From CAYZJV01 sp964482325 (GTDB lineage: Bacteria; Spirochaetota; Spirochaetia; Sphaerochaetales; Sphaerochaetaceae): a DNA stretch of 64,000 bases. A program made the position numbers and the translations under genes. Below the pieces are notes generated by a model. The model made no database searches. It worked only from the letters and a program-made list of their open reading frames with translations, and was not told the DNA's origin. Positions 34,780 through 43,165 of this stretch are shown here, piece by piece (within the stretch, counting starts at the first letter, position 1; every line of letters begins with the position of its first letter). The stretch covers positions 1 to 64,000 of the forward strand of contig CAYZXD010000002.1 in the NCBI GenBank assembly GCA_964482325.1, given 5' to 3'.

Positions 34780-35781
34780 ATGACAAAACTAGATGATGTT
34801 GCACAGGATTCCGGGTTTTCTCGCGCAACGGTATCACGGGTGATCAATGAGGAAGAGAAAGTAAGACCGGAAACAGTGAAACGTATCAAAGCCTCTATGG
34901 AAAAACTCGGTTATAAACCGAACCTGGTGGCGCGTGCACTATCGAGCGGGAAAAACAATACCGTACTGGTACTTCTTCCTGATCACACCACCATGTACTA
35001 CACCAACTTGATTCGTGGTGTTAATGATGTTGCTCAGGGTGTGTACTATCAAGTGATCACCAAATCAATATCAAAAGCCAAGCAAGCAGAAGATCTGCTC
35101 AATACCAACCTGGTAGACGGGTTCATCATCAGGCATTCATCAGCCTCTGAGCATATTGACCGACTGCTCCAAAGAATTATCAAAAAATCGGTACCGATGG
35201 TGTTTATCGGGAAACCGTTTAATGGGAGTGAGTGCCCCTCTATCGTGGTGGATAACGTGGGTGGAGCGCGTAAAATGGCTCACTACTTTGCTCAGAATCA
35301 TTATCGCCGCATCCTGTTTATTTCAGGTAAACACGATAATATTGACTCAAATGATCGAAAATTCGGCTTTCGGATGGGATTGCATGAAGCAGGATTTCAA
35401 CTGGAAAATCTTGTGGAAGTCGAAGGTGATTTCTCTCGGGAAACCGGTTATGAGATTGCTCGACGGTATTTAAAAGATAGATCCTTTGATGCGGTTTTTG
35501 CTGCAAATGATGAGACCGCCATGGGTGTACTTTTATATGTAAATGAAAACCAGATGCGTATTCCTCACGAGATCTCGGTAGCCGGGTTCGATGATGCGTT
35601 CTTTGCCGAATATCTCTGGCCTCCACTTACTACAGTGCGTCAACCGATGTACGAAATCGGGCATACTGCAATGAGTAGCCTGCTCCATCTCATACAAGGA
35701 GACCGTGATATTCGCTATGAGACCATATTGCCCACAGAACTGATGATCAGAAAATCGTGTGGATCGATTGAGCTGACCTGA
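34780..35781 (+). CDS. LacI-family repressor of the kinase/importer regulon
   Basis: A 333-residue LacI/GalR regulator: helix-turn-helix LDDVAQDSGFSRATVSRVIN with hinge YKPNLVARALSSG, and an effector domain ending AVFAANDETAMGVLLY, VAGFDDAFFAEYLWPPLTTVRQP. It is flanked by the PfkB kinase (divergent) and the AfuABC-like importer (same strand), and similar operator-like sites occur in front of all three units, so it most likely controls this sugar regulon. TAGGAG precedes the ATG. Confidence 0.85.
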   Translation: MTKLDDVAQDSGFSRATVSRVINEEEKVRPETVKRIKASMEKLGYKPNLVARALSSGKNNTVLVLLPDHTTMYYTNLIRGVNDVAQGVYYQVITKSISKAKQAEDLLNTNLVDGFIIRHSSASEHIDRLLQRIIKKSVPMVFIGKPFNGSECPSIVVDNVGGARKMAHYFAQNHYRRILFISGKHDNIDSNDRKFGFRMGLHEAGFQLENLVEVEGDFSRETGYEIARRYLKDRSFDAVFAANDETAMGVLLYVNENQMRIPHEISVAGFDDAFFAEYLWPPLTTVRQPMYEIGHTAMSSLLHLIQGDRDIRYETILPTELMIRKSCGSIELT

Positions 35782-35821
35782 TGCAAAGTACCGCCTTTTT
35801 ATCTGTGCAGTACTGATAAAA

Positions 35822-35837
35822 ATGAAAGCGTTATTAT
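35822..35837. promoter_or_regulatory. LacI-type operator, importer promoter, distal (ATGAAAGCGTTATTAT)
   Basis: It differs from the LacI autoregulatory site at two positions over 16 bases. It lies 83 bases upstream of the -35 of the importer promoter. Confidence 0.5.
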
Positions 35838-35904
35838 TTAATCCCTTATAGTTGCTATATTAATTGATGATCTGTGGTGCAATAAAAATATATATAAAAA
35901 CTAT

Positions 35905-35932
35905 TTGACAGAAAAATATACCGTGGTATCAT
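35905..35932 (+). promoter_or_regulatory. Promoter of the AfuABC-like importer operon
   Basis: A consensus TTGACA (35905-35910), a 16-base spacer and TATCAT (35927-35932). A LacI-type site begins two bases after the -10 element. Confidence 0.7.
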
Positions 35933-35934
35933 AA

Positions 35935-35950
35935 ATGAGAGCGGTTACAT
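35935..35950. promoter_or_regulatory. LacI-type operator overlapping the importer transcription start (ATGAGAGCGGTTACAT)
   Basis: ATG and CAT outer arms flank a central CG. Its position over the start of transcription is classical for repression. Confidence 0.55.
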
Positions 35951-36008
35951 CAAGTAGCATTTACTGGTAAATGCCGCGTCATCTTTTCAAACCACAAGGA
36001 GGAAGAGT

Positions 36009-37043
36009 ATGAAAAGAATAGTAGTGGGTCTATTGATTGCCCTCATAGCCTCTACCGTCCTGTTTGCTGCGGGGCAAACCGAGGCAGAACAAGAGAGCGT
36101 GATTATCTACGCAGCTCTGGATGAAAAAACCACCCAGGATCTGAGTAAGGCATTCGAGGAGCAAACCGGCATAAAGGCTGAGATCGCACTGCAGATCGAA
36201 CAGGCGGGAAGCATCTCGGGAAGAATCAAGGCTGAAGCCGATAATCCCCGTGCTGATGTGTTCATCGGAGGAAATTCAAACTATCATGCCGATCTCGCAC
36301 GCAATGAGCTGCTGCAGTCGTATCGTTCACCTATGATCGATGAAGCCAACATTTCCGAAGAGTTCATGGATAAGAACAACTACTGGACTGGTTGGTATCT
36401 CGGTGCATTGTGTATGATCTATAACAACGAAAGATTTGAAAATGAAATTGCCCCTCTCGGTGTAAATCCTCCTGCAACGTGGGACGATCTGCTCAACCCG
36501 GTGTATGAAGGTGAGGTCATTGCTTCTAATCCTGCTACCACCGGTGGAGCGTATCTGATGATGGCAGCCCAGATTTTCCGTCTTGGTGATATACAGAAGG
36601 GCTTTGATTTCATCAGAGAACTCGATAAAAACGTAGCCAGTTACACCAAGGGTGCAAACGGATCGATTCCTCTGGTGAGTCAGGGTGAAGCTATTGTTGG
36701 TTTTGCCTGGGGTCATGATACCCTTAAGCAGCAGATTCAGGGAAATCTTCCCATCACCGTAGTATTCCCCGAGGATACTGGATTTGAAATCGGCGCTGCT
36801 TCAATCATTAAGAACGGACCGAATAGCGAAAATGCACAGAAGTTCATCGACTTCCTTCTTTCTGCCGAAGCAGGAAAGATCAATGCAGCTAACGGTTACC
36901 GATACCCCGTCCGAGGTGGTGTAGAACTTCCAGAGGGAGTCCCTGCATTTGAATCACTCGATTTCGCTCCTTGGGATCTGGATCTTGCAGAAGCACAGAC
37001 TGATGCCTGGAAGAAAGAATGGGCGTCGATTACCGGAAAGTAG
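36009..37043 (+). CDS. AfuA/FbpA-type ABC transporter substrate-binding protein
   Basis: A 344-residue periplasmic binding protein. The signal peptide (about residues 1-21, VGLLIALIASTVLFA) ends AAGQTEA without a lipobox cysteine. The mature part (SVIIYAALDEKTTQDLSKAFEEQTGIKAEI, NPRADVFIGGNSNYH, NPPATWDDLLNPVYEGEVIASNPATTGGAY) is of the family 1/iron(III)-type group. That group contains ferric transporters, phosphonate transporters and AfuA, which binds hexose and heptulose phosphates. No iron-binding tyrosine pair is evident near the C-terminus. The PfkB kinase and LacI control favour a sugar or sugar-phosphate ligand. AAGGAGGA precedes the ATG. Confidence 0.8.
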   Translation: MKRIVVGLLIALIASTVLFAAGQTEAEQESVIIYAALDEKTTQDLSKAFEEQTGIKAEIALQIEQAGSISGRIKAEADNPRADVFIGGNSNYHADLARNELLQSYRSPMIDEANISEEFMDKNNYWTGWYLGALCMIYNNERFENEIAPLGVNPPATWDDLLNPVYEGEVIASNPATTGGAYLMMAAQIFRLGDIQKGFDFIRELDKNVASYTKGANGSIPLVSQGEAIVGFAWGHDTLKQQIQGNLPITVVFPEDTGFEIGAASIIKNGPNSENAQKFIDFLLSAEAGKINAANGYRYPVRGGVELPEGVPAFESLDFAPWDLDLAEAQTDAWKKEWASITGK

Positions 37044-37070
37044 TATGCTGGTGCTGCTCTGATGAGTTAT

Positions 37071-37090
37071 CGGGGACTTCTGAGTCCCCG
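37071..37090 (+). other. Intercistronic stem-loop after the binding protein gene
   Basis: Perfect 8-base arms (CGGGGACT/AGTCCCCG) have a 4-base loop and no T-run. It lies between binding-protein and permease genes, and its presence argues against an upstream start for the permease. Confidence 0.65.
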
Positions 37091-37124
37091 GTACTCTATG
37101 TGGCTTACCATTGATGGAGTTATT

Positions 37125-38732
37125 ATGAAAAAACTGTTTAAAGATCCTGTGCTGCTGCTGATGTTCACCATAGTAACTGTTGCACTCACGGTATTTGTCA
37201 TCTATCCATTAATCAATGTGTTTGTATATCCCGACTCAACCGATTATGCTGGAGTGTTCTCTGACCTGCGTTATCGAAAAGCTGCACTGAACAGCTTCAT
37301 GATCATGATCCTTTCAACGCTTACCGCAACGGTATTTGGATTTATTTATGCATACAGCATTGTAAAAACCGATATTCCGGGGAAGAAATTCTTTCGCGTC
37401 ATTTCAATTCTTCCCCTGTTTTCACCACCGTTTATGGTTGCTTTCAGCTACCTGATGCTTTTTGGTAAGAATGGGTTGATTACCTATGGGTTATTTGGTG
37501 TACGAGCGTCGATTCTCGGCTGGCATGGATTGTGGCTTGCTCAGACTATTGCCTTTTTCCCTGTCGCTTCAATGTCGATTGAGGGAGTGTTACGATCAAT
37601 CTCGCCGAGTGTCGAATATGCAGGACGTAACCTTGGAGCAGATGGGTTTAATCTATTCAGACGCGTGACCTTGCCGTTATCGACACCTGGTATTGCCGGG
37701 GCAGCCCTGCTGGTTTCTATTCTGGTTCTTGCAGATTTCGGTAACCCTATCATGATTTCGGGAGATTTTTCCGTCCTTGCTACAGAGGCATGGATGCGTG
37801 TAGAAGGGTGGGGAGATGTCGCCGGAGCGGCGGTGATATCCATCATTCTGCTGATTCCTTCGGTATTGATCTTCCTGTTTCAGCGATTTTGGGTGAAGCG
37901 ACGTTCGTATGTCACCATCACCGGAAAAATCGTCAATATCAAGCAAAAACCGACCGTTTGGTGGGCACGAATTCTGTTCTTTATCTTCTGTTCGATTGTC
38001 GCACTCATGATCATCCTGGTATATCTTGGAATTCTACTCGGTGCTGTAGTGAAAGGATGGGGATTTGACTGGACCCTTACCACTCAATGGCTGACTGAAG
38101 TATTAGTTCGTGGAAAGGAGCTGGTGAACAGCCTTGTCTATTCGGTGCTTGCCGGATCCATCAGTGCCGCATTGGCTATTGTAGCTGCCTATCTGGTAAG
38201 CCGGAACCGCGGGCCACTGACCAAGTACATCGACTTTGCCGCTATTTTACCTGCAGCATTACCGGGTATATTCATCGGTATTGGATACTCAGTGACCTTT
38301 ACGAGTGGAGTGGTGGATCTGTACGGTACGGCGATTATCGTTATTCTTGCTATGATCTTCTGGAATATTTCGATGGGATATCAGACGGGATTGAATGCCT
38401 TTAAGCAGATATCCGTGTCATTAAGTGAAGCGGCTTTGAATATGGGAGCCAACCAGTTGACCACCTTCTGGAAAATTGAGGCTCCGTTGGTGAAAAGTTC
38501 GTTTGTCTCAGCATTCATTGTCTCGTTCATTCGATCAATTACCACACTGAGTGTGATTGTTTTCCTGGCGACCAGCCACAATAAGGTTGCCACCTTTACC
38601 ATTATGAATTTTATCAGTGATGGGTTCTTCGGTAAGGCAGCTGCCCTTACGACGTTCCTATTGATCATTGCATTTTTAGTACTTTTGGCAGGTCGGAAGA
38701 TAGCCGGAAAGAATATTCAACTTTTTGATTAA
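37125..38732 (+). CDS. AfuB/FbpB-type ABC transporter permease, fused double domain
   Basis: A 535-residue inner-membrane protein with about 12 helices and two permease repeats, each with an EAA-type coupling loop (SVEYAGRNLGADGFNLFRRVTLPLSTPGI and SLSEAALNMGANQLTTFWKIEAPL). This fused organisation is typical of iron(III) and sugar-phosphate importers. The ATG with TGGAG six bases ahead is preferred. The frame could extend upstream to 37062, but that would begin inside the hairpin. Confidence 0.88.
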   Translation: MKKLFKDPVLLLMFTIVTVALTVFVIYPLINVFVYPDSTDYAGVFSDLRYRKAALNSFMIMILSTLTATVFGFIYAYSIVKTDIPGKKFFRVISILPLFSPPFMVAFSYLMLFGKNGLITYGLFGVRASILGWHGLWLAQTIAFFPVASMSIEGVLRSISPSVEYAGRNLGADGFNLFRRVTLPLSTPGIAGAALLVSILVLADFGNPIMISGDFSVLATEAWMRVEGWGDVAGAAVISIILLIPSVLIFLFQRFWVKRRSYVTITGKIVNIKQKPTVWWARILFFIFCSIVALMIILVYLGILLGAVVKGWGFDWTLTTQWLTEVLVRGKELVNSLVYSVLAGSISAALAIVAAYLVSRNRGPLTKYIDFAAILPAALPGIFIGIGYSVTFTSGVVDLYGTAIIVILAMIFWNISMGYQTGLNAFKQISVSLSEAALNMGANQLTTFWKIEAPLVKSSFVSAFIVSFIRSITTLSVIVFLATSHNKVATFTIMNFISDGFFGKAAALTTFLLIIAFLVLLAGRKIAGKNIQLFD

Positions 38733-38748
38733 GCATCTGGAGGTACCG

Positions 38749-39819
38749 ATGGATCACCATCTTGTCATTAAACATCTCTATAAAAATTTTGGAAAAAATG
38801 AAGTCCTGCATGATATCAATCTGGACATCGAGAAGGGGTTGTTTACCACCTTTCTCGGACCCTCAGGGTGTGGTAAGACTACACTGCTGCGGACCATCGC
38901 AGGGTTTTATGAGGTGCAACAGGGCGATATATATATCGGTGGAAAGCTGATTAATGAAGTCCCGACGCACTTGCGTAATACTACCATGGTGTTCCAGGAT
39001 TATGCGTTATTTCCCCATATGAGCATACGGGACAACATCTGTTTTGGGTTGAATGTGCAGAAAATGGAAAAGAACCGCATCAATGAACGATTGGAGAAAA
39101 CCGTTTCCTACCTTGATATCGGTTCTCTACTCGACCGGTTCCCGTCTCAGCTTTCGGGTGGACAGCAGCAGCGGGTAGCTCTTGCCCGTGCTCTCGTAAT
39201 GGAACCGGAAGTCCTGCTTCTGGATGAACCCCTATCAAATCTCGATGCAAAGCTTCGGATGAATATCCGTGCTGAGTTGCGACAGCTACAAAAGCGTCTA
39301 GGTATCACCACTATTTATGTTACCCATGATCAGGGAGAAGCCCTTGCCCTTTCAGATAAGATTGCCGTGATCAATCAGGGGAGGGTGCAACAGTATGCTT
39401 CATCACAAGACATCTACTTCACCCCGAATAATGAGTTTACCGCAACATTTATCGGTATGTCGAATCTACTTCCGGGAACCGTAAGTGATGATGGACATAC
39501 GATCGTGCTGAATACGGAATCGAAGGAGCGCGTACGGGTGACGACCGATTATCTGCCGGGTGAGGGAAAACTGTGTTTCCGACCGGAAATGCTCAGTATA
39601 CGGACGAGTAATGATGGTTCAGAAAATCTGTTTAAAGGGAAAATCCAGCACTATATTTTTGAAGGTGCCTATGTGCGGTATTGGATAGAAGCCTTCGGCT
39701 CGGTCATCATTGTAGATCAGTACGATCCAGGATACCGGCAGATACTCGAAGGGGATGTGTGGGTCTATCTTGATCCTTCCAAGGGTCATATTCTGCAAGA
39801 TGAACAACAAGCGATGTAA
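38749..39819 (+). CDS. AfuC/FbpC-type ABC transporter ATPase
   Basis: A 356-residue ATPase with all canonical motifs: Walker A GPSGCGKTT, Q-loop FQDYALFPHM, signature LSGGQQQRVALARAL, Walker B LLLDEPLSNLD and H-loop VTHDQGEAL. A C-terminal OB-like regulatory domain follows (LLPGTVSDDGHTIVL, CFRPEMLSI). It energises the importer. TGGAGGT is just ahead of the chosen ATG, eight codons inside the longest frame. Confidence 0.9.
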   Translation: MDHHLVIKHLYKNFGKNEVLHDINLDIEKGLFTTFLGPSGCGKTTLLRTIAGFYEVQQGDIYIGGKLINEVPTHLRNTTMVFQDYALFPHMSIRDNICFGLNVQKMEKNRINERLEKTVSYLDIGSLLDRFPSQLSGGQQQRVALARALVMEPEVLLLDEPLSNLDAKLRMNIRAELRQLQKRLGITTIYVTHDQGEALALSDKIAVINQGRVQQYASSQDIYFTPNNEFTATFIGMSNLLPGTVSDDGHTIVLNTESKERVRVTTDYLPGEGKLCFRPEMLSIRTSNDGSENLFKGKIQHYIFEGAYVRYWIEAFGSVIIVDQYDPGYRQILEGDVWVYLDPSKGHILQDEQQAM

Positions 39820-39823
39820 TACT

Positions 39824-40582
39824 ATGATTAAAAAACTAACCGTACTGGGGACAGGGACCATCGTACCGGTCTCCGGTAGAACCTGTGCAGGGTACCTGCT
39901 GGAAACAGATTCCGACCTCGTGCTTCTTGATTGCGGTCCTGGGGTGCTGCATGCACTTGCCGATATCAACATCGACTATACACACCTCCATCATATTCTC
40001 ATTACCCATTTTCACTGGGATCATGTTTCTGATCTATTCGCCCTGATTATCTCAATGAATATTCGTTCTGGAGGCAAATCGCAATTACACATTTCCGGTC
40101 CGGTCGGGATCAGGGATATGCTGCACCAAGCGAAAAAATATCTCTTTCAGCATCAGGATGATTATATTCCCGAACAATTACAGATTACCGAGGTGACGCC
40201 CGGATCGTTTACCGTGAATGATCTTTCCGTAGAGACTGACCTGACCGGTCATACCGATCGTAGCCTCTGTTACCGAATTTCCGATGATAGCGGTAAGACC
40301 ATCTTTTATAGTGGTGACACCGTCTATAATGATCGTATTGTTCGACTCGGTCATCGTGCTGATATCGCGGTGATCGAATGTTCTCACAGTGAACATTACG
40401 CCCATCCCGAGGGACACATGAGATGGCCGGATGTTCAGAAATTCGACAGAGAAGCCCAACCGGAACATCTCGTAGTCACCCACTTTTATGAGGACTTTCT
40501 TGCAGATACGATAATGGATCAATATGCAGAGGATTCACATATTACCTTTGCACACGATAAACAGGAATTTCTTATCAAGTAA
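39824..40582 (+). CDS. Metallo-beta-lactamase-fold hydrolase
   Basis: A 252-residue protein of the RNase Z/PhnP-like subgroup. The signature THFHWDH (His62, His64, Asp66, His67) binds two metals; further ligands are in LTGHTDRSLCYRI, IFYSGDTVY, IECSHSEHYAHPEGHMRW and VVTHFYED. Members hydrolyse phosphodiesters, including cyclic sugar phosphates (PhnP) and tRNA precursors. It is the last gene of the LacI-controlled importer operon, starting four bases after the ATPase stop, which suggests it acts on the imported substrate, perhaps a cyclic or diester sugar phosphate. Confidence 0.75.
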   Translation: MIKKLTVLGTGTIVPVSGRTCAGYLLETDSDLVLLDCGPGVLHALADINIDYTHLHHILITHFHWDHVSDLFALIISMNIRSGGKSQLHISGPVGIRDMLHQAKKYLFQHQDDYIPEQLQITEVTPGSFTVNDLSVETDLTGHTDRSLCYRISDDSGKTIFYSGDTVYNDRIVRLGHRADIAVIECSHSEHYAHPEGHMRWPDVQKFDREAQPEHLVVTHFYEDFLADTIMDQYAEDSHITFAHDKQEFLIK

Positions 40583-40586
40583 CCAT

Positions 40587-40622
40587 GAGCAGGCAGTGCA
40601 ATACACGCCCCGCTGCCTGCTC
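40587..40622. terminator. Stem-loop between convergent genes, possible bidirectional terminator
   Basis: Perfect 10-base arms (GAGCAGGCAG/CTGCCTGCTC) with a 16-base loop follow the hydrolase gene by four bases and precede the opposing aminotransferase 3' end. No clear T-run flanks it on either strand, so termination efficiency is uncertain. Confidence 0.5.
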
Positions 40623-40628
40623 AAAATC

Positions 40629-40658
40629 CACAATGTTCAGTGATTCAGTACACGGTAC
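40629..40658 (+). repeat. Dispersed 30-base repeat, copy R3
   Basis: 24 of 30 positions match R2, ending ATTCAGTACACGGTAC. Its complementary strand supplies the last codons (YRVLNH) and the stop of the aminotransferase gene. Confidence 0.5.
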
Positions 40659-41929
40659 TGATCTTTCATGATTGTGATAACTTCATCTACATGATCTTTC
40701 GTGAAAATCAACGGAGGATGCAGCACGAGTGTTGCAGTACGTAAATGGGGGAAACATTCCAATTCAACGATGAGCCCGTGATGCAAGAGTTCTTCAGTAA
40801 TTCTTTTACTTAATTCATAATCAGGAATTCCATCTGTTCCGATATCGATAGCAAGCAGGAGCCCTTTCCCACGGACAGCACGGATAAAGGAGAACTGGTC
40901 TGCCAGTTCTTTTAGACGTTCAAGAAAGTAGACTCCCGTTTCCTGAACCTGAACGAGAAGATTATCCCGTTCAATAATTTCCAGATTCTTGAGTGCAGAG
41001 CGGCACATCAACGGATATGCAGTATGGGTGTGCCCATGCAATATGAGGTGTTCCACACTCCGGGCAATTTCTTCTCTCATGATGACCGCTGATCCAGGAA
41101 TATATCCTCCCGTCAATGCTTTGCCGAGTACGAGAATATCAGGAACAGTGTGTGTCTGCTCAAAAGCGAACATGGTTCCTGTTCGCCCAATCCCGGTAAC
41201 CACTTCATCAAAGATAAGCAGAGCATGATGCGCATGTACTATCTGTTGCAACCGTTCCAGATAGCCCTCAGGTGGAATGATGACCCCTCCTGATGCCATA
41301 ACCGGTTCTATGATAACCGCAGCTACATGGCCGTGTGCTTCATGGATCATCACCTGTTCCAGATAGTGCAGACACTGATAATCACACTCTGGAAAGCTTT
41401 TTCCAAAATCACAATCACTACATAACGGGGGGGAAGTATGAAGAAACCCTCCGGGAAGAAGCTGTGAAATGAATGCATTCTCCTGAATGGTCTCAGTTTT
41501 TCCGGTAGCTGCTGCAGAAGCCGCAGTAGAACCGTGAAAACCACGCCAGAATCCGATCACGGTCCCACCGTGTGTATGGACTTTGGCAATTTTCAATGCT
41601 AATTCATTAGCATCCGACCCGGTGACTCCCATAAGTACGCGCCATTTCCCTTCAGGCATAAGATCGACAAGACGTTCAGCAAGCTGTGCTCGTTCTTCAG
41701 TGAGAAACATAATATTCACGGATACCAATGTATCGAGCTGATCCGTTATTGCCTGTGTGAGTTCAGGATGATGGTGTCCAAGGCTGCATGCCGAATACTG
41801 GCCGGAGCAATCAAGGTATCGGTTCCCCTTATCATCATACAGATAGACCGATTTTGCATGCCTCATCACAATCGGAGCCGAATCATATACCTGCGTCACA
41901 TAAGCTCTTTCTTTTTCTTGTGTATCCAT
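40637..41929 (-). CDS. Class III PLP aminotransferase
   Basis: A 430-residue fold-type I PLP enzyme. MGVTGSDANELALKIAK binds the PLP phosphate, GFWRGFHGSTAAS stacks on the cofactor, LIFDEVVTGIGRTG has the PLP aspartate, and VLGKALTGGYIPGSA has the Schiff-base lysine. A cysteine-rich CSDCDFGKSFPECDYQC stretch is shared with GABA/dialkylglycine-type members. It is the last gene of the importer operon transcribed leftward, immediately after a DegT-type aminotransferase. The C-terminal six residues are encoded within the dispersed repeat. Substrate unknown; an omega-amino or amino-sugar compound is likely. Confidence 0.82.
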   Translation of the reverse strand: MDTQEKERAYVTQVYDSAPIVMRHAKSVYLYDDKGNRYLDCSGQYSACSLGHHHPELTQAITDQLDTLVSVNIMFLTEERAQLAERLVDLMPEGKWRVLMGVTGSDANELALKIAKVHTHGGTVIGFWRGFHGSTAASAAATGKTETIQENAFISQLLPGGFLHTSPPLCSDCDFGKSFPECDYQCLHYLEQVMIHEAHGHVAAVIIEPVMASGGVIIPPEGYLERLQQIVHAHHALLIFDEVVTGIGRTGTMFAFEQTHTVPDILVLGKALTGGYIPGSAVIMREEIARSVEHLILHGHTHTAYPLMCRSALKNLEIIERDNLLVQVQETGVYFLERLKELADQFSFIRAVRGKGLLLAIDIGTDGIPDYELSKRITEELLHHGLIVELECFPHLRTATLVLHPPLIFTKDHVDEVITIMKDQYRVLNH

Positions 41930-41936
41930 GAAAACC

Positions 41937-43154
41937 TCATCCTCTAGGCGAAAGGATATTCCTGATGGTATCAGCGATCAAGTACATTTGTCTTTCTGAG
42001 CTAAGCAGAATTCTATGCGGAAAAGTAACCGCCCGATTGTGATAAATATCTTCGGCAATCGGGAGAGAAAATCTGCTTGGATCGATTGCTTCCATATAGG
42101 CTTTATTGATGTGATGACGTTTTTTCGTGAGCGGACGATAGAGTGAACAGTTATTCAGTGGCTGATAACAGCAACTTGCTTCAAATCCCAGTCTTTCCGA
42201 AAGGGTTTCTCTGAAGTTTTTTGCATCCATCCCTATCACTTGCGGCTCAATACTAAAGGCATAGTTGAAATACACCCGCTGGGTCTCTCGAGGATCCTGT
42301 TTCATGATGGTGATTCCATCAATATCCTGAAGCAGATTGTCCAACAAGGCTGCGCGAGCCGATCTGATTTTGTTTTGTTCTGCTAGGCGAGAGAACTGAG
42401 TAATAAACAAAGCCGCCTGCATTTCGGTAATACGGTAGTTTCCTGACTGTATAAAATCTCCGATCTCTCCGTACTGACCGCCAGCAGCATCACTGACTTT
42501 ATTGATTGGTTTGCGTCCGCAATTTCGCAATGCATCAATTTTTTCTGCAATTGTTGGATTTGATGTGGTGAGGATACCTCCTTCCCCGGTAGTAAGCACT
42601 TTGGACTGTTGAAGACTAAAACTGCCAATATCACCGATGGCACCAGCCATCGTATCTCGCCATTTGCCGCCTTGTTTGTGTGCCGCATCTTCAATAATAA
42701 AAAGATGATATTTCTTTGCCAGTTCTGTAATGGCATCCATATTGGCCATGCTCCCGTAAAGATGCACAGGAATAATCGCTCGAGTCCGTGGTGTAATAGC
42801 GGCTTCAGCCTTCTGCGGATCGATACACCAACTTTCCGGGTCTACATCAACAAGCACAGGCACTGCATTTACATCAACGACTGCTGCTGCTGTAGCCTGC
42901 CAGGTAATTCCGGGAACGAGTACTTCATCTCCATATCCGATGCCAAGAGCTTCAAGTGCCAGTTGTATGCTGACCGTTCCATTACTCACGAAATAGGTAT
43001 AGGGAACGTTGATATACTCACACCATACATCTTTTGCCTGCTGTTCCATCGGTCCGTTATATGACCATCTGCCACTCTCGATCACTTTAGTAAGCATGGA
43101 TATCTCTTCGGTATCCCAGATCGGCCACTGCGGCCACTTTTCCTGCATATGCAT
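41937..43154 (-). CDS. DegT/DnrJ/EryC1 aminotransferase, scyllo-inosose-aminotransferase (StsC)-like
   Basis: A 405-residue sugar/cyclitol aminotransferase. The opening WPQWPIWDTEEISMLTKVIESGRW and the VPGITWQATAAAVVDVNAVPVLVDVD segment resemble the StsC/2-deoxy-scyllo-inosose aminotransferase branch. The PLP lysine is Lys185 in SFSLQQSKVLTTGEGG, and Asp156 lies in IIEDAAH. In antibiotic clusters such enzymes aminate inososes with glutamine. In a catabolic operon the reverse, deaminating an amino-cyclitol or amino sugar, is more likely. Intergenic gaps of 7 and 11 bases to its neighbours show one operon. AAGGAG precedes the start. Confidence 0.82.
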   Translation of the reverse strand: MHMQEKWPQWPIWDTEEISMLTKVIESGRWSYNGPMEQQAKDVWCEYINVPYTYFVSNGTVSIQLALEALGIGYGDEVLVPGITWQATAAAVVDVNAVPVLVDVDPESWCIDPQKAEAAITPRTRAIIPVHLYGSMANMDAITELAKKYHLFIIEDAAHKQGGKWRDTMAGAIGDIGSFSLQQSKVLTTGEGGILTTSNPTIAEKIDALRNCGRKPINKVSDAAGGQYGEIGDFIQSGNYRITEMQAALFITQFSRLAEQNKIRSARAALLDNLLQDIDGITIMKQDPRETQRVYFNYAFSIEPQVIGMDAKNFRETLSERLGFEASCCYQPLNNCSLYRPLTKKRHHINKAYMEAIDPSRFSLPIAEDIYHNRAVTFPHRILLSSERQMYLIADTIRNILSPRG

Positions 43155-43165
43155 GACACAACTCC

